DNA of 64,000 nucleotides, taken from an uncultured Lachnospiraceae bacterium (GTDB lineage: Bacteria > Bacillota > Clostridia > Lachnospirales > Lachnospiraceae). The position numbers were made by a program, and so were the translations under genes. The stretch covers positions 178,846-242,845 of the forward strand of contig CAUEYX010000002.1 of the NCBI GenBank assembly GCA_959022495.1. Reading direction: 5' to 3'. The stretch's first letter is position 1. Every line of letters starts with the position of its first letter. This document shows positions 17,018 to 25,831 of this stretch, one piece after another. The notes under the pieces are model-generated. The model was not told the DNA's origin, did no database searches, and saw nothing but the letters and a program-made list of their open reading frames with translations.

Positions 17018-17866
17018 TCAGATCTGTGATTTCAGACGGTCCCGCAGCATTTCACAGAGCCTGGGAATGACCGTTTCAAACTCTGCCCCGTACCAGCGGG
17101 ACTCCTCCGAAGCCGCTGTGGCCTCGATGCAGGCCACTACATAATCCGCAGCAAGAGTCAATGATTCACCCAGATCAAGTCCCCGCATCAGCCCGCCTGT
17201 CACAGTGGAGGCAAAGATATCCCCTGTCCCGTGGTAGGACTGATCACAGCGTCTGGTAAAGTACGTGAATTCCTTCCCGTTTCTGTCCAGATAAGCTGCT
17301 CCGAGCCTGCCCGGCTCAAAGCTGACCCCGGTAAGAACCGCTGTGCCGCATCCAAGTTCCAGAAGCTTCTCCAGCATCTCCCGGATATACTGCCTGTCGT
17401 AGACGGTTTTATACGGCATGCCGGTAAGCAGGGCCGCTTCCGTAATATTCGGCAGGATCACATCCGCTTTCCTGCATACTTCTGCCATGGCCTGGGGAAA
17501 ATCCCCGCCAAATGCCGGATACAGCTTCCCGTTATCCGCCATTGCCGGGTCCACCACGGTCAGCGTGCCGCTTCCCGCGAACCGGTCAATAAACCGAATC
17601 ACCTGGGCGCACTGCTCTTTTGATGCAAGATAGCCTGTATAGATCCCGTCAAATGTAAGATTCTCTTTTTCCCACATATCCGATATGGGTTCAATCTGAT
17701 CGGATAAATCCCTGCAGGTAAAATCCTTAAACATCGTATGGTTCGACAGGACAGCCGTGGGCAGAATGCCGCACTCCACTCCCATCGCGGATATAATCGG
17801 CAGCGCGACCGTAATGGAACAGCAGCCGATACAGGATATGTCCTGAATTGTGACAATTCGTTTCAT
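17018..17866 (-). CDS. Pyridoxamine kinase / pyridoxal kinase family
   Basis: 282 residues from ATG 17864-17866 with GAGGTG upstream (MKRIVTIQDISCIGCCSITVALP). Ribokinase-like fold of PdxY/PdxK: ILPNITEAALLTGMPY, and the catalytic anion-hole motif SYHGTGDIFASTVTGGLMRG with Asp as base. It phosphorylates B6 vitamers to PLP/PNP. The residue pattern SIGHGxS typical of PdxY is replaced by SCIGCCS, as seen in the clostridial pyridoxamine kinase branch, so the preferred vitamer is uncertain. Confidence 0.88.
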   Translation of the reverse strand: MKRIVTIQDISCIGCCSITVALPIISAMGVECGILPTAVLSNHTMFKDFTCRDLSDQIEPISDMWEKENLTFDGIYTGYLASKEQCAQVIRFIDRFAGSGTLTVVDPAMADNGKLYPAFGGDFPQAMAEVCRKADVILPNITEAALLTGMPYKTVYDRQYIREMLEKLLELGCGTAVLTGVSFEPGRLGAAYLDRNGKEFTYFTRRCDQSYHGTGDIFASTVTGGLMRGLDLGESLTLAADYVVACIEATAASEESRWYGAEFETVIPRLCEMLRDRLKSQI

Positions 17867-17961
17867 GTTGATACACCTCTCTGTCAAAATCTTTCTAGAA
17901 AAGTATATCAAATATGGATTGGTTTAAAATAGCCAGAAATGCTTTTTCTTACCAGACCAGT

Positions 17962-18444
17962 TTAATTCTGCCCGGCTCCCTCATCCACAATCAGAGCGTC
18001 CCCGTCCGCCGCGGAGGTCGCCAGTTCATCACAGCGTTCATTCTGCGGGTGCCCATCGTGGCCTTTCACCCAGTGGAAACTGGTATTGTGGGGCTGCTTC
18101 GCGGCAAGAAGCCGCTTCCAGAGATCCACGTTCTTGACTGGTTCATTTTTTCCGCGCTTCCAGCCTTTTTTCAGCCATCCGTCCACCCAGTGCTGGTTAA
18201 ACGCGTTCACCACATACTGGGAATCCGAATAAACTTCCACGGTGCAGGGGCGGTTCAGCGCTTCCAGCCCGGCGATCACCGCCATCAGCTCCATGCGGTT
18301 GTTGGTCGTCTTTACATATCCCTGGGAGATCTCCTTTACATGAAGGGTTCCTTTTGGGTCCACATACTCAAGAACCGTCCCGAAGCCTCCCGGCCCTTCG
18401 GGGTTCCCTCTGGCCGCGCCGTCTGTATAGATCTTAACAAACAT
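17962..18444 (-). CDS. rnhA: Ribonuclease HI
   Basis: 160 residues from ATG 18442-18444 (MFVKIYTDGAARGNPEGPGG), preceded by AGGGAGAG; the longer open frame overlaps the upstream MBL gene. Cleaves RNA in RNA-DNA hybrids. Active-site acidic residues are recognisable: D8 in YTDGA, E52 in NRMELMA, D74 in YSDSQYV, and the C-terminal NERCDELAT. The basic handle KKGWKRGKNEP is present. It lies 17 nt after the MBL-fold gene. Confidence 0.95.
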   Translation of the reverse strand: MFVKIYTDGAARGNPEGPGGFGTVLEYVDPKGTLHVKEISQGYVKTTNNRMELMAVIAGLEALNRPCTVEVYSDSQYVVNAFNQHWVDGWLKKGWKRGKNEPVKNVDLWKRLLAAKQPHNTSFHWVKGHDGHPQNERCDELATSAADGDALIVDEGAGQN

Positions 18445-18461
18445 CTCATTCTCTCCCTCTG

Positions 18462-19157
18462 TCATTGTTCTGGTCCGTCCAGCAGGAAGGACTGTCCCTC
18501 CTGCTCGATCTTCATGATCCGCTTTCTGTAGTCCCGGGTGCACTGCTCAAGCATCAGCCTGTCATACACCTCATAGGTACCCCAGAAATGCATGGGAAAT
18601 ACAGATCTTGTCTGCGTGCGTTTCATAAAACAGTCAATGCCCCAGCAGTACTGTTCCCCCAGTCTGGGGTCTACCGGGACAAAGGCGGCATCAATCTTCA
18701 CATTCTGGAGCTTATTAATCTCTGCCTGATATGAGCGGCGCATTCCGGTATTGTATACTTCCGGCTCGCCCTCCCAGTGCCACCAGTTCAAATCCCCCAT
18801 ATGGCAGAGGGTCCTGCCATGATAAGAGACCAGAAATGCCACTCCCTCGTCGTTGGAGCGCAGCGTGCGCACAAGGCAGTCCGCGAGGCGCAGCTCCTGA
18901 CTGGGTTTTACCGGGTAAATCCCCTCTGCCTCCTCGGAGATATCTGACGACAGAATATAATAAGTGTTCTCAAAATGCTTTCGCAGCTCATAAATGCTCC
19001 GGCTGTAATGGTCGTAATGGCCATGGCTGACAAATACGAACAGATTTTTCGTCCCGTCCATGTCTGGGATCTTCCCTTTATAATAATCAAAGAGAAAATA
19101 AGCGTCATCGATCTCCGCCAGAAACCCACTGTGCCCCAGATACGTTACCTTCATCAT
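18462..19157 (-). CDS. MBL-fold metallohydrolase (UlaG-like)
   Basis: 231 residues with the metallo-beta-lactamase metal motif SHGHYDHYS (HxHxDH) and further ligands in YHGRTLCHMGDL and FPMHFWGT. Start MMKVTYLGHSGF is typical of the UlaG-like branch, which includes lactonases and nucleases acting on diverse phosphoesters. Its ATG overlaps the stop of the Mog-like gene (ATGA at 19154-19157). Substrate unknown. Confidence 0.85.
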   Translation of the reverse strand: MMKVTYLGHSGFLAEIDDAYFLFDYYKGKIPDMDGTKNLFVFVSHGHYDHYSRSIYELRKHFENTYYILSSDISEEAEGIYPVKPSQELRLADCLVRTLRSNDEGVAFLVSYHGRTLCHMGDLNWWHWEGEPEVYNTGMRRSYQAEINKLQNVKIDAAFVPVDPRLGEQYCWGIDCFMKRTQTRSVFPMHFWGTYEVYDRLMLEQCTRDYRKRIMKIEQEGQSFLLDGPEQ

Positions 19158-19621
19158 AGGTTCAGATTCTCCACTGTCTGCACAGTCTCCATCAGAATAT
19201 ATTCCATATCCACTTTTGCCGTCTTCGCGCTCTCCGGAAGATTGATCATCAGAGTCTTCTTCCGGATGCCTGCCATCATCCGGTCCATCATGGAGCTCTT
19301 GGAGTATCTCAGGTTGTATGCCCGCAATGCCTCCGGTATCCCTGGAAGCAGTATCTCTGCCACATCCGTTAATGCCTCCGGCGCGCAGTCCCCCTCCTGA
19401 TATCCCACTGCCCCTGTGGTCAGGATCAATTCCACAGACCCGGAATCCGAAAGCTGCCGCAGTACGGTGGAAACTACTTCCCGCTCCTGGGGGAGAACCC
19501 CCGCAGCTTTCACCTCAAACCCCACCTGCTGCAGCATCCGTTTCAGCGCGGAAGCCGCCGCGCTCTCTGCCTTCGCCTTATAGATCCCACTGTCAATCGT
19601 AAATATTGCCGCTCTCATCAT
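19154..19621 (-). CDS. MogA/MoaB-like molybdopterin-binding domain protein
   Basis: 155 residues from ATG 19619-19621 (a second ATG follows; AGGGG upstream). The pattern AAIFTIDSGIYKAKAESAAASAL, LPQEREVVSTVLRQL and the LILTTGAVGYQEGDCAPEAL loop match the MPT-binding fold of MogA/MoaB (canonical TTGGTG-hxxRDxTPE), ending in GIPEALRAY. MogA adenylylates molybdopterin before Mo insertion. The loop is degenerate (TTGAVGYQEGDCAPEA), and no molybdenum-cofactor genes are adjacent, so it may be a standalone homologue. It is coupled to the MBL gene. Confidence 0.75.
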   Translation of the reverse strand: MMRAAIFTIDSGIYKAKAESAAASALKRMLQQVGFEVKAAGVLPQEREVVSTVLRQLSDSGSVELILTTGAVGYQEGDCAPEALTDVAEILLPGIPEALRAYNLRYSKSSMMDRMMAGIRKKTLMINLPESAKTAKVDMEYILMETVQTVENLNL

Positions 19622-19736
19622 TGGTGCCCCTTTCTTTTCAAAATTTGTCTCTCCCCTGTGTGGTTCGTTTCTATTTCTAATATTTTTCTGCATTTTATTG
19701 ATTCAGACGTTTCTGTCCGCAGTGTGCTGCCCCGAG

Positions 19737-21077
19737 TCACTGCCCCAGGATGCGCTCTGATATCCGGTTCGCGTTCTGATAGACCGTCTCTTTCGATTCC
19801 CCAATCAAGAACTGCCCGTCCTTGTACACAGTCTTTCCATTTATTATGGTCATCTTTACATTCTGCTTACTCCCGCTGTATACAATATTTTTCTCAATAT
19901 GGTGAAGCGGCTGCATATTGGGCTGCATCAGGTCAATGACAATCAAGTCCGCCCGTTTCCCGGGCGCCAGTACATCACAGTCGTGAAGCCCCATGGCGTA
20001 GGCTCCGTTTACCGTCGCCATCTCAAGCACATCCATCGCCGGAACCACCTCAGGATCATCGCAGACCGCCTTCTGCAGACCGGTCACAAGAAACATCTCC
20101 CGGAACATATCCAGGCAGTTATTGCTGGCAGGGCCATCCGTGCCAACTGCCACGGGAATCCCCATGTCCAGATACCGCTTTATGGGAGCAATACCGCTGG
20201 CCAGCTTCAGATTGGACGCCGGATTGGTCACAACGCTGATCCCCCTCTTCTTTATGATGTCAAAATCCCCGTCGTCCAAATGCACGCCGTGGAACAGGCA
20301 TCCTCCGTGACCAAACAGTCCCAGGGAATCCATATACGCCACCGGGGTCATGCCGGAACGCTCCCTGCACTCTTCCACCTCACGCCTCGTCTCTGAACAG
20401 TGGACGCACACCGGAGCCTGGTAATCCTGAGCAAGTGCCGCGATCTGCTCCATGCGTTTCCGGTTCGTGGTATACTCCGCGTGGAAACCGATCTGATACG
20501 ATAACAGGCTCTCCGGATCTCGGTTATAAGCTTCATAATCCCGCTTCATCTCTTCCACAGTCCCGCCGAAATCATTCATGTCCCCGCAGAATACTATGCG
20601 GAATCCGCACTCCCGCGCTGCCCGCGCGCTGTCCTTTTTCAGCTTATACATATCGAACGCCGCCGTAATGCCGCTGGTCAGATACTCCATGACCGCCAGC
20701 TTCGTCAGCCAGTAGACGTCATCCCCAGTCAATTCTGCCTCCGCGGGAAATACTTTGTCAAAAAGCCATTCCTGCAGTTTCATATCGTCCGCGTAGGACC
20801 GCAGAAATGTCATGGGCGAATGGGTGTGAGCGTTTTTGAATCCCGGCATCACCAGGTTCCCCTGAGCGTCAATCTCTTCGTCCCAGTCTCCGGCCGGGTT
20901 TCCCGCGCTGTCACGAAAGGCGCTTAATCCTTCGCCGGACCCAGGATCTCCCCCGTCACCTGGCTGCGTTTCTCGAACATAATGGATCTTCCCGTCTTCG
21001 ATTCCGATCTCTCCGTGAAAAATCGCTCTCCCTGGCTCCATAGTCAGAACCCTGGCATTATAAATTCTTGTTTTCAT
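19737..21077 (-). CDS. 5'-methylthioadenosine/S-adenosylhomocysteine deaminase-type amidohydrolase
   Basis: 446 residues from ATG 21075-21077 (MKTRIYNARVLTM), with GGAGAAG at 6 nt. Amidohydrolase features: MPGFKNAHTHSPM (metal HxH), ITAAFDMY, GFHAEYTTN, and VAVGTDGPASNNCLDMF (catalytic Asp). The whole chain matches the MTA/SAH deaminase / SsnA-TrzA group, which deaminate adenosine-like substrates to inosine analogues. The adjacent purine nucleoside phosphorylase, whose 3' end it overlaps, would then cleave the product, supporting a nucleoside salvage role. Confidence 0.85.
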   Translation of the reverse strand: MKTRIYNARVLTMEPGRAIFHGEIGIEDGKIHYVRETQPGDGGDPGSGEGLSAFRDSAGNPAGDWDEEIDAQGNLVMPGFKNAHTHSPMTFLRSYADDMKLQEWLFDKVFPAEAELTGDDVYWLTKLAVMEYLTSGITAAFDMYKLKKDSARAARECGFRIVFCGDMNDFGGTVEEMKRDYEAYNRDPESLLSYQIGFHAEYTTNRKRMEQIAALAQDYQAPVCVHCSETRREVEECRERSGMTPVAYMDSLGLFGHGGCLFHGVHLDDGDFDIIKKRGISVVTNPASNLKLASGIAPIKRYLDMGIPVAVGTDGPASNNCLDMFREMFLVTGLQKAVCDDPEVVPAMDVLEMATVNGAYAMGLHDCDVLAPGKRADLIVIDLMQPNMQPLHHIEKNIVYSGSKQNVKMTIINGKTVYKDGQFLIGESKETVYQNANRISERILGQ

Positions 21078-21906
21078 ATTCTTCTCCATATTTCTCTATA
21101 ATCCGGGTCACCAGGCGGGTGAACTCCCCCGCCCGACGGTCAGCCACAGCCTGTACATCCAGATGGCTTAAAGCCTCCGAAGACAGGCCGCTTGCCATGT
21201 TGGAAATGCAGGATATCCCGCAGACCCTCACTCCGACATGCCGGGCCGCGGCCGCTTCGCACGCCGTGCTCATTCCCACGGCGTCCGCTCCCAGCCGGGC
21301 ATACATCCGGATCTCCGCCGGGGTCTCGAAATTCGGTCCGGAAGTCTGAAGGTACACGCCCTCCTGAATGGAAATCCGCTCCTCCTGTGCCACAGTTCTG
21401 ATCAAATCCTGCAGTTCCCCGTCGTAAACATGGGTCATATCCGGGAACCGTTCTCCCAGCTCAGATACATTCTCCCCGATCAGAGGGGACGGCACAAAGC
21501 TGGAAATGTGGTCCGTAATCATCATAAAGTCCCCCACCTGAAATCCTTCCTTGATCCCTCCTGCGGCATTGGTCAGGAAAAGCACCTCGATCCCCATCTT
21601 TTTCATCAGTCTGACCGGAAGCACAACTTCTTCCATGGTGTATCCCTCATAATAATGTACCCTGCCTTTCATAACCACCGCGGGCACATTCCCGATATAC
21701 CCCAGAAGGAATTTTCCGTCGTGTCCCTGGACCGTGGACACCGGGAACCCCGGAATATCCCCGTAAGGGATCTCCTTTATCACCTTCATATTCCGGGCAT
21801 AGCCGCCCAGGCCGGAGCCAAGGATCAGCCCTGCCCTTGGCTCAAAATCCGTCACTGAACGGTAATACTCATAGCATGTTAAAAGTCGTTCATACTGCGC
21901 GCTCAT
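21058..21906 (-). CDS. Purine-nucleoside phosphorylase
   Basis: 282 residues from ATG 21904-21906, which overlaps the thrS TGA and has AAGGAG upstream. Trimeric PNP (class I) motifs: LILGSGLGGYA, VSTVQGHDGKFLLGYIGN, VHYYEGYTMEEVVLPVR, FLTNAAGGI, and CISNMASGLS. It phosphorolyses inosine and guanosine. Sandwiched between thrS and the amidohydrolase in an overlapping operon, hence expression may follow the thrS T-box. Confidence 0.94.
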   Translation of the reverse strand: MSAQYERLLTCYEYYRSVTDFEPRAGLILGSGLGGYARNMKVIKEIPYGDIPGFPVSTVQGHDGKFLLGYIGNVPAVVMKGRVHYYEGYTMEEVVLPVRLMKKMGIEVLFLTNAAGGIKEGFQVGDFMMITDHISSFVPSPLIGENVSELGERFPDMTHVYDGELQDLIRTVAQEERISIQEGVYLQTSGPNFETPAEIRMYARLGADAVGMSTACEAAAARHVGVRVCGISCISNMASGLSSEALSHLDVQAVADRRAGEFTRLVTRIIEKYGEEYENKNL

Positions 21907-23831
21907 CCCTGCTCCTTTTCCATCTTCCTGCTGACCTTCCCTTTGATCTCCTCTGTGATCTTCGCAATGAACGCATCCAGTGCGCACTGTCCTTCATCCC
22001 CGGCGAACCGGCTTCTTACGGAAACCAGATTCTCTTCTTCTTCCTTGGCTCCCGCGACAAGCATGTACGGAATCTTCTTCATCTGCGCCTCCCGGATCTT
22101 GTATCCGATCTTCTCGGCGCGGGTGTCAATCTCCGCCCGGATGCCTGCATCTTTCAGCGCCTCAAGCACTTTCATTCCATACTCCATATGTTTGTCAGAA
22201 ATCGGAAGCACCTTCACCTGCACCGGGGCAAGCCATGTGGGGAATGCCCCCGCAAAGTGCTCGATCAGGATTCCGATGAAACGCTCAATAGACCCGAACA
22301 CCACGCGGTGGATCATAATCGGTCTATGTTTCTCTCCGTCCGCTCCGGTATATTCAAGATTAAACCGCAGCGGAAGCTGGAAGTCCAGCTGAATGGTACC
22401 GCACTGCCAGGTCCTGCCGATAGAATCTTCCAGGTGGAAGTCGATCTTCGGGCCGTAGAACGCCCCGTCCCCCTCGTTTACCACATAGGGAAGGCCGATA
22501 TCCTCAAGCGCGCTTCTAAGCGCGTCTGTGGCCATATCCCAGTCCTCGTCGCTGCCCATGCTGTCCTCCGGACGTGTGGAGAGCTCCACATGGTATTTGA
22601 AGCCAAAAAGGCTGTACACTTCGTCGATCAGTTTCACAACCCCCTTGATCTCGTCTTTGATCTGTTCCGGCATCATGAAAATATGTGCATCATCCTGCGT
22701 GAAGCAGCGCACGCGCATCAGGCCGTGAAGCTGGCCGGATTTCTCATGACGGTGCACCAGGCCGAGCTCGCCCATGCGGATGGGCAGGTCACGGTAAGAG
22801 CGGGGTTCGGACTCGTATACGAGAATGCCGCCCGGACAGTTCATCGGTTTGATGGCAAAATCCTCCTCGTCAATCACGGTTGTGTACATATTCTCTTTAT
22901 AGTGGTCCCAGTGTCCGGATGTCTCCCACAGATGGCGGCTGAGCATGATCGGTGTATTGATCTCCACATATCCTGCCCTGCGGTGGATCTCCCTCCAGTA
23001 ATCAAGGAGCGTATTCTTCAGCACCATTCCGCTGGGAAGGAAGAAGGGGAATCCCGGTCCCTCCTCACGCATCATAAACAGGCCCAGCTCGCGTCCCAGT
23101 TTCCTGTGGTCCCGCTTCTTGGCCTCCTCAATCATAGTCAGATACTCTTCCAATTCCGCCTTCTTCGGGAACGCGGTGCCGTAGATTCTCTGGAGCATCT
23201 TATTGTGCTCATCTCCCCGCCAGTACGCGCCCGCGAGGCTGGTCAGCTTGAACGCCTTTACCGGCTTTGTCGTCATCAGATGCGGACCCGCGCACAGGTC
23301 GGTAAATTCGCCCTGTGAGTAGAAGCTGATGGTCTCGTCTTCCGGAAGATCCTCAATCAGTTCTACCTTATAATCCTCTTTCTTGTCCTTAAAATATTCA
23401 ATCGCTTCATTTCTCGGCATTGTATACTGCTTGATCTCAAGATTCTCTTTTACAATCTTTTTCATCTCCGCCTCGATCTTCTCCAGATCTTCTGCCGTAA
23501 ATGGTGTTTCTCTGTCCACGTCATAGTAGAATCCATCCGCAATGGACGGTCCGATCGCCAGCTTTGTGTCCGGGTACAGGCGTTTGACTGCCTGGGCCAT
23601 AATATGGGATGCAGTGTGGCGGAATGCGCCTCTTCCCTTCTCATCATTAAATGTGAGGATGTTCAGTTCACAGTCGTGGTCAACTATGGTCCTTAAATCA
23701 ACGGTCTCGCCGTCCACTTCTCCTGCTGTCGCCATCCTTGCCAGCCCCTCGCTGATATCCAGGGCGATGTCATAGACGCTCATTGGCTGCTGATACTCTT
23801 TGCTTGATCCGTCTTTCAATGTGATCTTCAT
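21903..23831 (-). CDS. thrS: Threonyl-tRNA synthetase
   Basis: 642 residues, full length. N-terminal TGS domain (KITLKDGSSKEYQQPMSVYD), the SAD editing domain with FRHTASHIMAQAV and YYDVD, class II catalytic core with MNCPGGILVYES, the motif 2 arginine loop MGELGLVHRHEKSG, and a C-terminal anticodon domain (VKVLPISDKHMEYGMKVLEAL). SD GGAAGG precedes the ATG. Preceded by a T-box leader and promoter; followed by overlapping PNP and deaminase genes. Confidence 0.98.
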   Translation of the reverse strand: MKITLKDGSSKEYQQPMSVYDIALDISEGLARMATAGEVDGETVDLRTIVDHDCELNILTFNDEKGRGAFRHTASHIMAQAVKRLYPDTKLAIGPSIADGFYYDVDRETPFTAEDLEKIEAEMKKIVKENLEIKQYTMPRNEAIEYFKDKKEDYKVELIEDLPEDETISFYSQGEFTDLCAGPHLMTTKPVKAFKLTSLAGAYWRGDEHNKMLQRIYGTAFPKKAELEEYLTMIEEAKKRDHRKLGRELGLFMMREEGPGFPFFLPSGMVLKNTLLDYWREIHRRAGYVEINTPIMLSRHLWETSGHWDHYKENMYTTVIDEEDFAIKPMNCPGGILVYESEPRSYRDLPIRMGELGLVHRHEKSGQLHGLMRVRCFTQDDAHIFMMPEQIKDEIKGVVKLIDEVYSLFGFKYHVELSTRPEDSMGSDEDWDMATDALRSALEDIGLPYVVNEGDGAFYGPKIDFHLEDSIGRTWQCGTIQLDFQLPLRFNLEYTGADGEKHRPIMIHRVVFGSIERFIGILIEHFAGAFPTWLAPVQVKVLPISDKHMEYGMKVLEALKDAGIRAEIDTRAEKIGYKIREAQMKKIPYMLVAGAKEEEENLVSVRSRFAGDEGQCALDAFIAKITEEIKGKVSRKMEKEQG

Positions 23832-23878
23832 GTTCGTTTCCTTCCTTTCCCTCGAAATCGTCCGTCCGCTGCTGATAC

Positions 23879-24162
23879 AGAAACAGAAAAGGCACTCCTC
23901 ACGGAATGCCTCTCACTTTCTGAATCTATGTCCGCACGGAAACACTCCATGCAGGGACGGGATCGTATTCCCGCGGTTCCACCCTGCTTGTTTTCCATGG
24001 AAAACCTGCTTCATTTCTGTGATGATAACGGAATCACCGTGCCGGATTAGGGCAGCTCCGAGGTGGTCTTCAGTCAGCCGGAACACCAAAACCCTCGCAC
24101 CATGCGGATTTCTCTCTGAGATGGCCGGCAGCCTACTTTCCTCTTCAACGCTTTTTCTTACA
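23879..24162 (-). promoter_or_regulatory. T-box riboswitch, threonine-specific
   Basis: The leader senses uncharged tRNA-Thr. On the minus strand the T-box AGGGTGGAACCGCG is at 23972-23985 and pairs in an antiterminator with the nearby GTCCCTGC. A terminator hairpin GGCATTCC/GGAGTGCC (23891-23910) is followed by TTTTCTG. Stem I begins with AGTAGGCTGCCGG, contains CAGAGAG, and has ACC threonine codons in the specifier region (24062-24067). Start of transcription is estimated at about 24162. Confidence 0.93.
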
Positions 24163-24168
24163 TCGGTT

Positions 24169-24198
24169 ATTCTACCTCAGCATGGCATTGTATGTCAA
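24169..24198 (-). promoter_or_regulatory. Promoter of the thrS operon
   Basis: Consensus TTGACA (24193-24198), 18-nt spacer, TAGAAT (24169-24174), immediately upstream of the T-box leader. Confidence 0.8.
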
Positions 24199-24239
24199 GA
24201 AGGAACCTGGTTCCTCCCGACAGAACTTCGAACTTTCTC

Positions 24240-24791
24240 TCAGCTTGCGCCCATGGCTTTCGAGTTCAGGATATCCTCAGCTGCCTGCCTCGACGAAATC
24301 ACTCTTTCCTTTGTGATGCAGCTCTTTAAGACAACAAGACCGGCCTCATGTTCCCTTTTCCCTGAAGTAGAGCCGCAGAGGTCTTCTATAACCGCACAGT
24401 CAGACAAATCATTGTAACAGTCCAGCACACTGTGCAGCACACAGCATCCGGTATTCACCCCCGCGAAGTAAATTTTCTCCACCGCATGGGCACGGACAAA
24501 CGCTTTGAGCTCCTCATTCCAGCAGCTGTATTTATCTTTATCAAACACCGCTGACATGGCAGGACGCAGTTCCGGGATAATCTCCGCTTCCTCTGACCCT
24601 TCCATGCAGGCTTTCCATCCCTCGAACAAATAGCACGCCGTCTTTTCGTGATTGACGTAACGGGTCCCCGCAGTGATGCAGTGATCCTTAACCTGCGCCC
24701 AGAAGTCTCGTATTTTCCCGGCAAGACCCTCTGTGTGCTCATTCACAAATCCATTCTGCATATCAATGATCAAAAACAGTATCTTTTTCAT
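24240..24791 (-). CDS. Isochorismatase-family cysteine hydrolase
   Basis: 183 residues. The alpha/beta cysteine-hydrolase triad is visible: D10 in LIIDMQNGFV, K87 in FDKDKYS, and a cysteine in GVNTGCCVL (C117, with C116 beside it). Family members hydrolyse nicotinamide, N-carbamoyl compounds or isochorismate. It is an isolated gene read toward the thrS promoter region. Substrate unknown. Confidence 0.87.
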   Translation of the reverse strand: MKKILFLIIDMQNGFVNEHTEGLAGKIRDFWAQVKDHCITAGTRYVNHEKTACYLFEGWKACMEGSEEAEIIPELRPAMSAVFDKDKYSCWNEELKAFVRAHAVEKIYFAGVNTGCCVLHSVLDCYNDLSDCAVIEDLCGSTSGKREHEAGLVVLKSCITKERVISSRQAAEDILNSKAMGAS

Positions 24792-24946
24792 GTATCCAAT
24801 CCCTCCCGGCAGATAAACAAATCATTGTCGTTCCTTTCCACTCTATAGCATCTGAAAATTCACGGAAATTATTCCACAATTAGAATCATACCCCAGAGAA
24901 AAATCCCTGCCTTTTGTTGACATTGGTCATCCCCAGCTCCTCCCAA

Positions 24947-24996
24947 ATAAATACAGTCTCCGTCCCCTGTCTGCAGCCTTCAGGATCACGGAGACT
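24947..24996 (-). terminator. Terminator-like hairpin after the DUF1275 gene
   Basis: AGTCTCCGT (24955-24963) pairs with ACGGAGACT (24988-24996); the minus strand continues with TGTATTTATTT. On the plus strand the stem is followed by a much stronger T-rich run, but no plus-strand gene precedes it. The remainder of the 24792-25024 gap shows nothing else convincing. Confidence 0.5.
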
Positions 24997-25024
24997 TATT
25001 TTTCTATTTTTTCGAAGACCGCTT

Positions 25025-25732
25025 CTAAGCCGTCTTCTCCACGGTCAGCCTTACCGCCCATCCGCGGATCACCCCTTCTTTGATCTCTGTCAGAACCAGC
25101 CCGGCAGCCAGCGGAACCATCACCAGCCACACCGCCGAAAGCCCCATCATATGCAGAGCGATATAGGCAGCGCCTACACTGGCGTGGAAGAAAAGTATGG
25201 TCTCCCCGAAAAAGCGCCCTTTCTTAAGGCTCTTCCGCCGTTCTTCTCCATCTTCCCCGCCGGACAGGAAATACGCAGTCAAGGAAAGCACAGTCTGCTT
25301 TAAATTATTTGTAGAAAAAATGGTGGAGCACGTATAGCCTTCCGCGCCTTTGAACACACACCACTGGAAGGACATGGCAAAGAACACCGGATACAGCGCC
25401 AGCACCGGATTCATCTCCCTTGGCAGCATCCCTGATATTACCACGGCAGCTGCATCCACCGCCAGAGCAGAATACTTTAGGTTCCAGGAAGTCTTTTTCC
25501 CCAGGATCACGAAAATCACCATCGCCAGCACATACAGCACAAGGGCTCCCAAACGCAGAGCTGCCTCAGCCGTATTTTTCCCCAGGATGTCTCCAACCAG
25601 CTCGATCAAGTTCGCTGTCTGCGCGGACCCAAACACCGCCATCCGCCCAAAGATCGCATAGCCGCCGAAAAAGCCGCCGCACACTGCCATAATAAAGTGC
25701 ATCCAGACCTCTGACCTGTTATTCCATTTCAT
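25025..25732 (-). CDS. DUF1275 (YoaK) family membrane protein
   Basis: About 235 residues from ATG 25730-25732 (GGAGGG 6 nt upstream; another ATG two codons earlier touches the ribosome binding site). Six or so hydrophobic segments: residues near VWMHFIMAVCGGFFGGYAI, LRLGALVLYVLAMVIFVIL, LAVDAAAVVISGML, and IALHMMGLSAVWLVMVPLAAG. The SAQTANLIELVG and STIFSTNNLKQTVLSL segments are the conserved DUF1275 regions. Function unknown. A CSTIF-S-TN motif and small size are typical for the family. Confidence 0.85.
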   Translation of the reverse strand: MKWNNRSEVWMHFIMAVCGGFFGGYAIFGRMAVFGSAQTANLIELVGDILGKNTAEAALRLGALVLYVLAMVIFVILGKKTSWNLKYSALAVDAAAVVISGMLPREMNPVLALYPVFFAMSFQWCVFKGAEGYTCSTIFSTNNLKQTVLSLTAYFLSGGEDGEERRKSLKKGRFFGETILFFHASVGAAYIALHMMGLSAVWLVMVPLAAGLVLTEIKEGVIRGWAVRLTVEKTA

Positions 25733-25831
25733 TTTCATCCCTCCGACCGTTCTCAATTATAGCACTCCGCCGGCGATTTACAATCCTTTTTTCTCAAAAA
25801 CAGGTGAAACCTCTCTCTGTTACGGGCACGC

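Noticed and set aside
19154..19621. Assignment of the Mog-like gene as a true molybdenum cofactor enzyme
   Set aside because: The active loop is degenerate and no other cofactor gene is nearby, so only the fold is claimed.
21837..23318. 493-codon open frame on the plus strand opposite thrS
   Set aside because: Antisense shadow of a well-conserved synthetase; no ribosome binding site and no recognisable domain.
24947..24998. Strong plus-strand terminator in the 24.9-kb gap implying an unseen plus-strand gene
   Set aside because: No open frame or promoter on the plus strand leads into it; it is better explained as the end of the DUF1275 transcript with incidental T-rich sequence.
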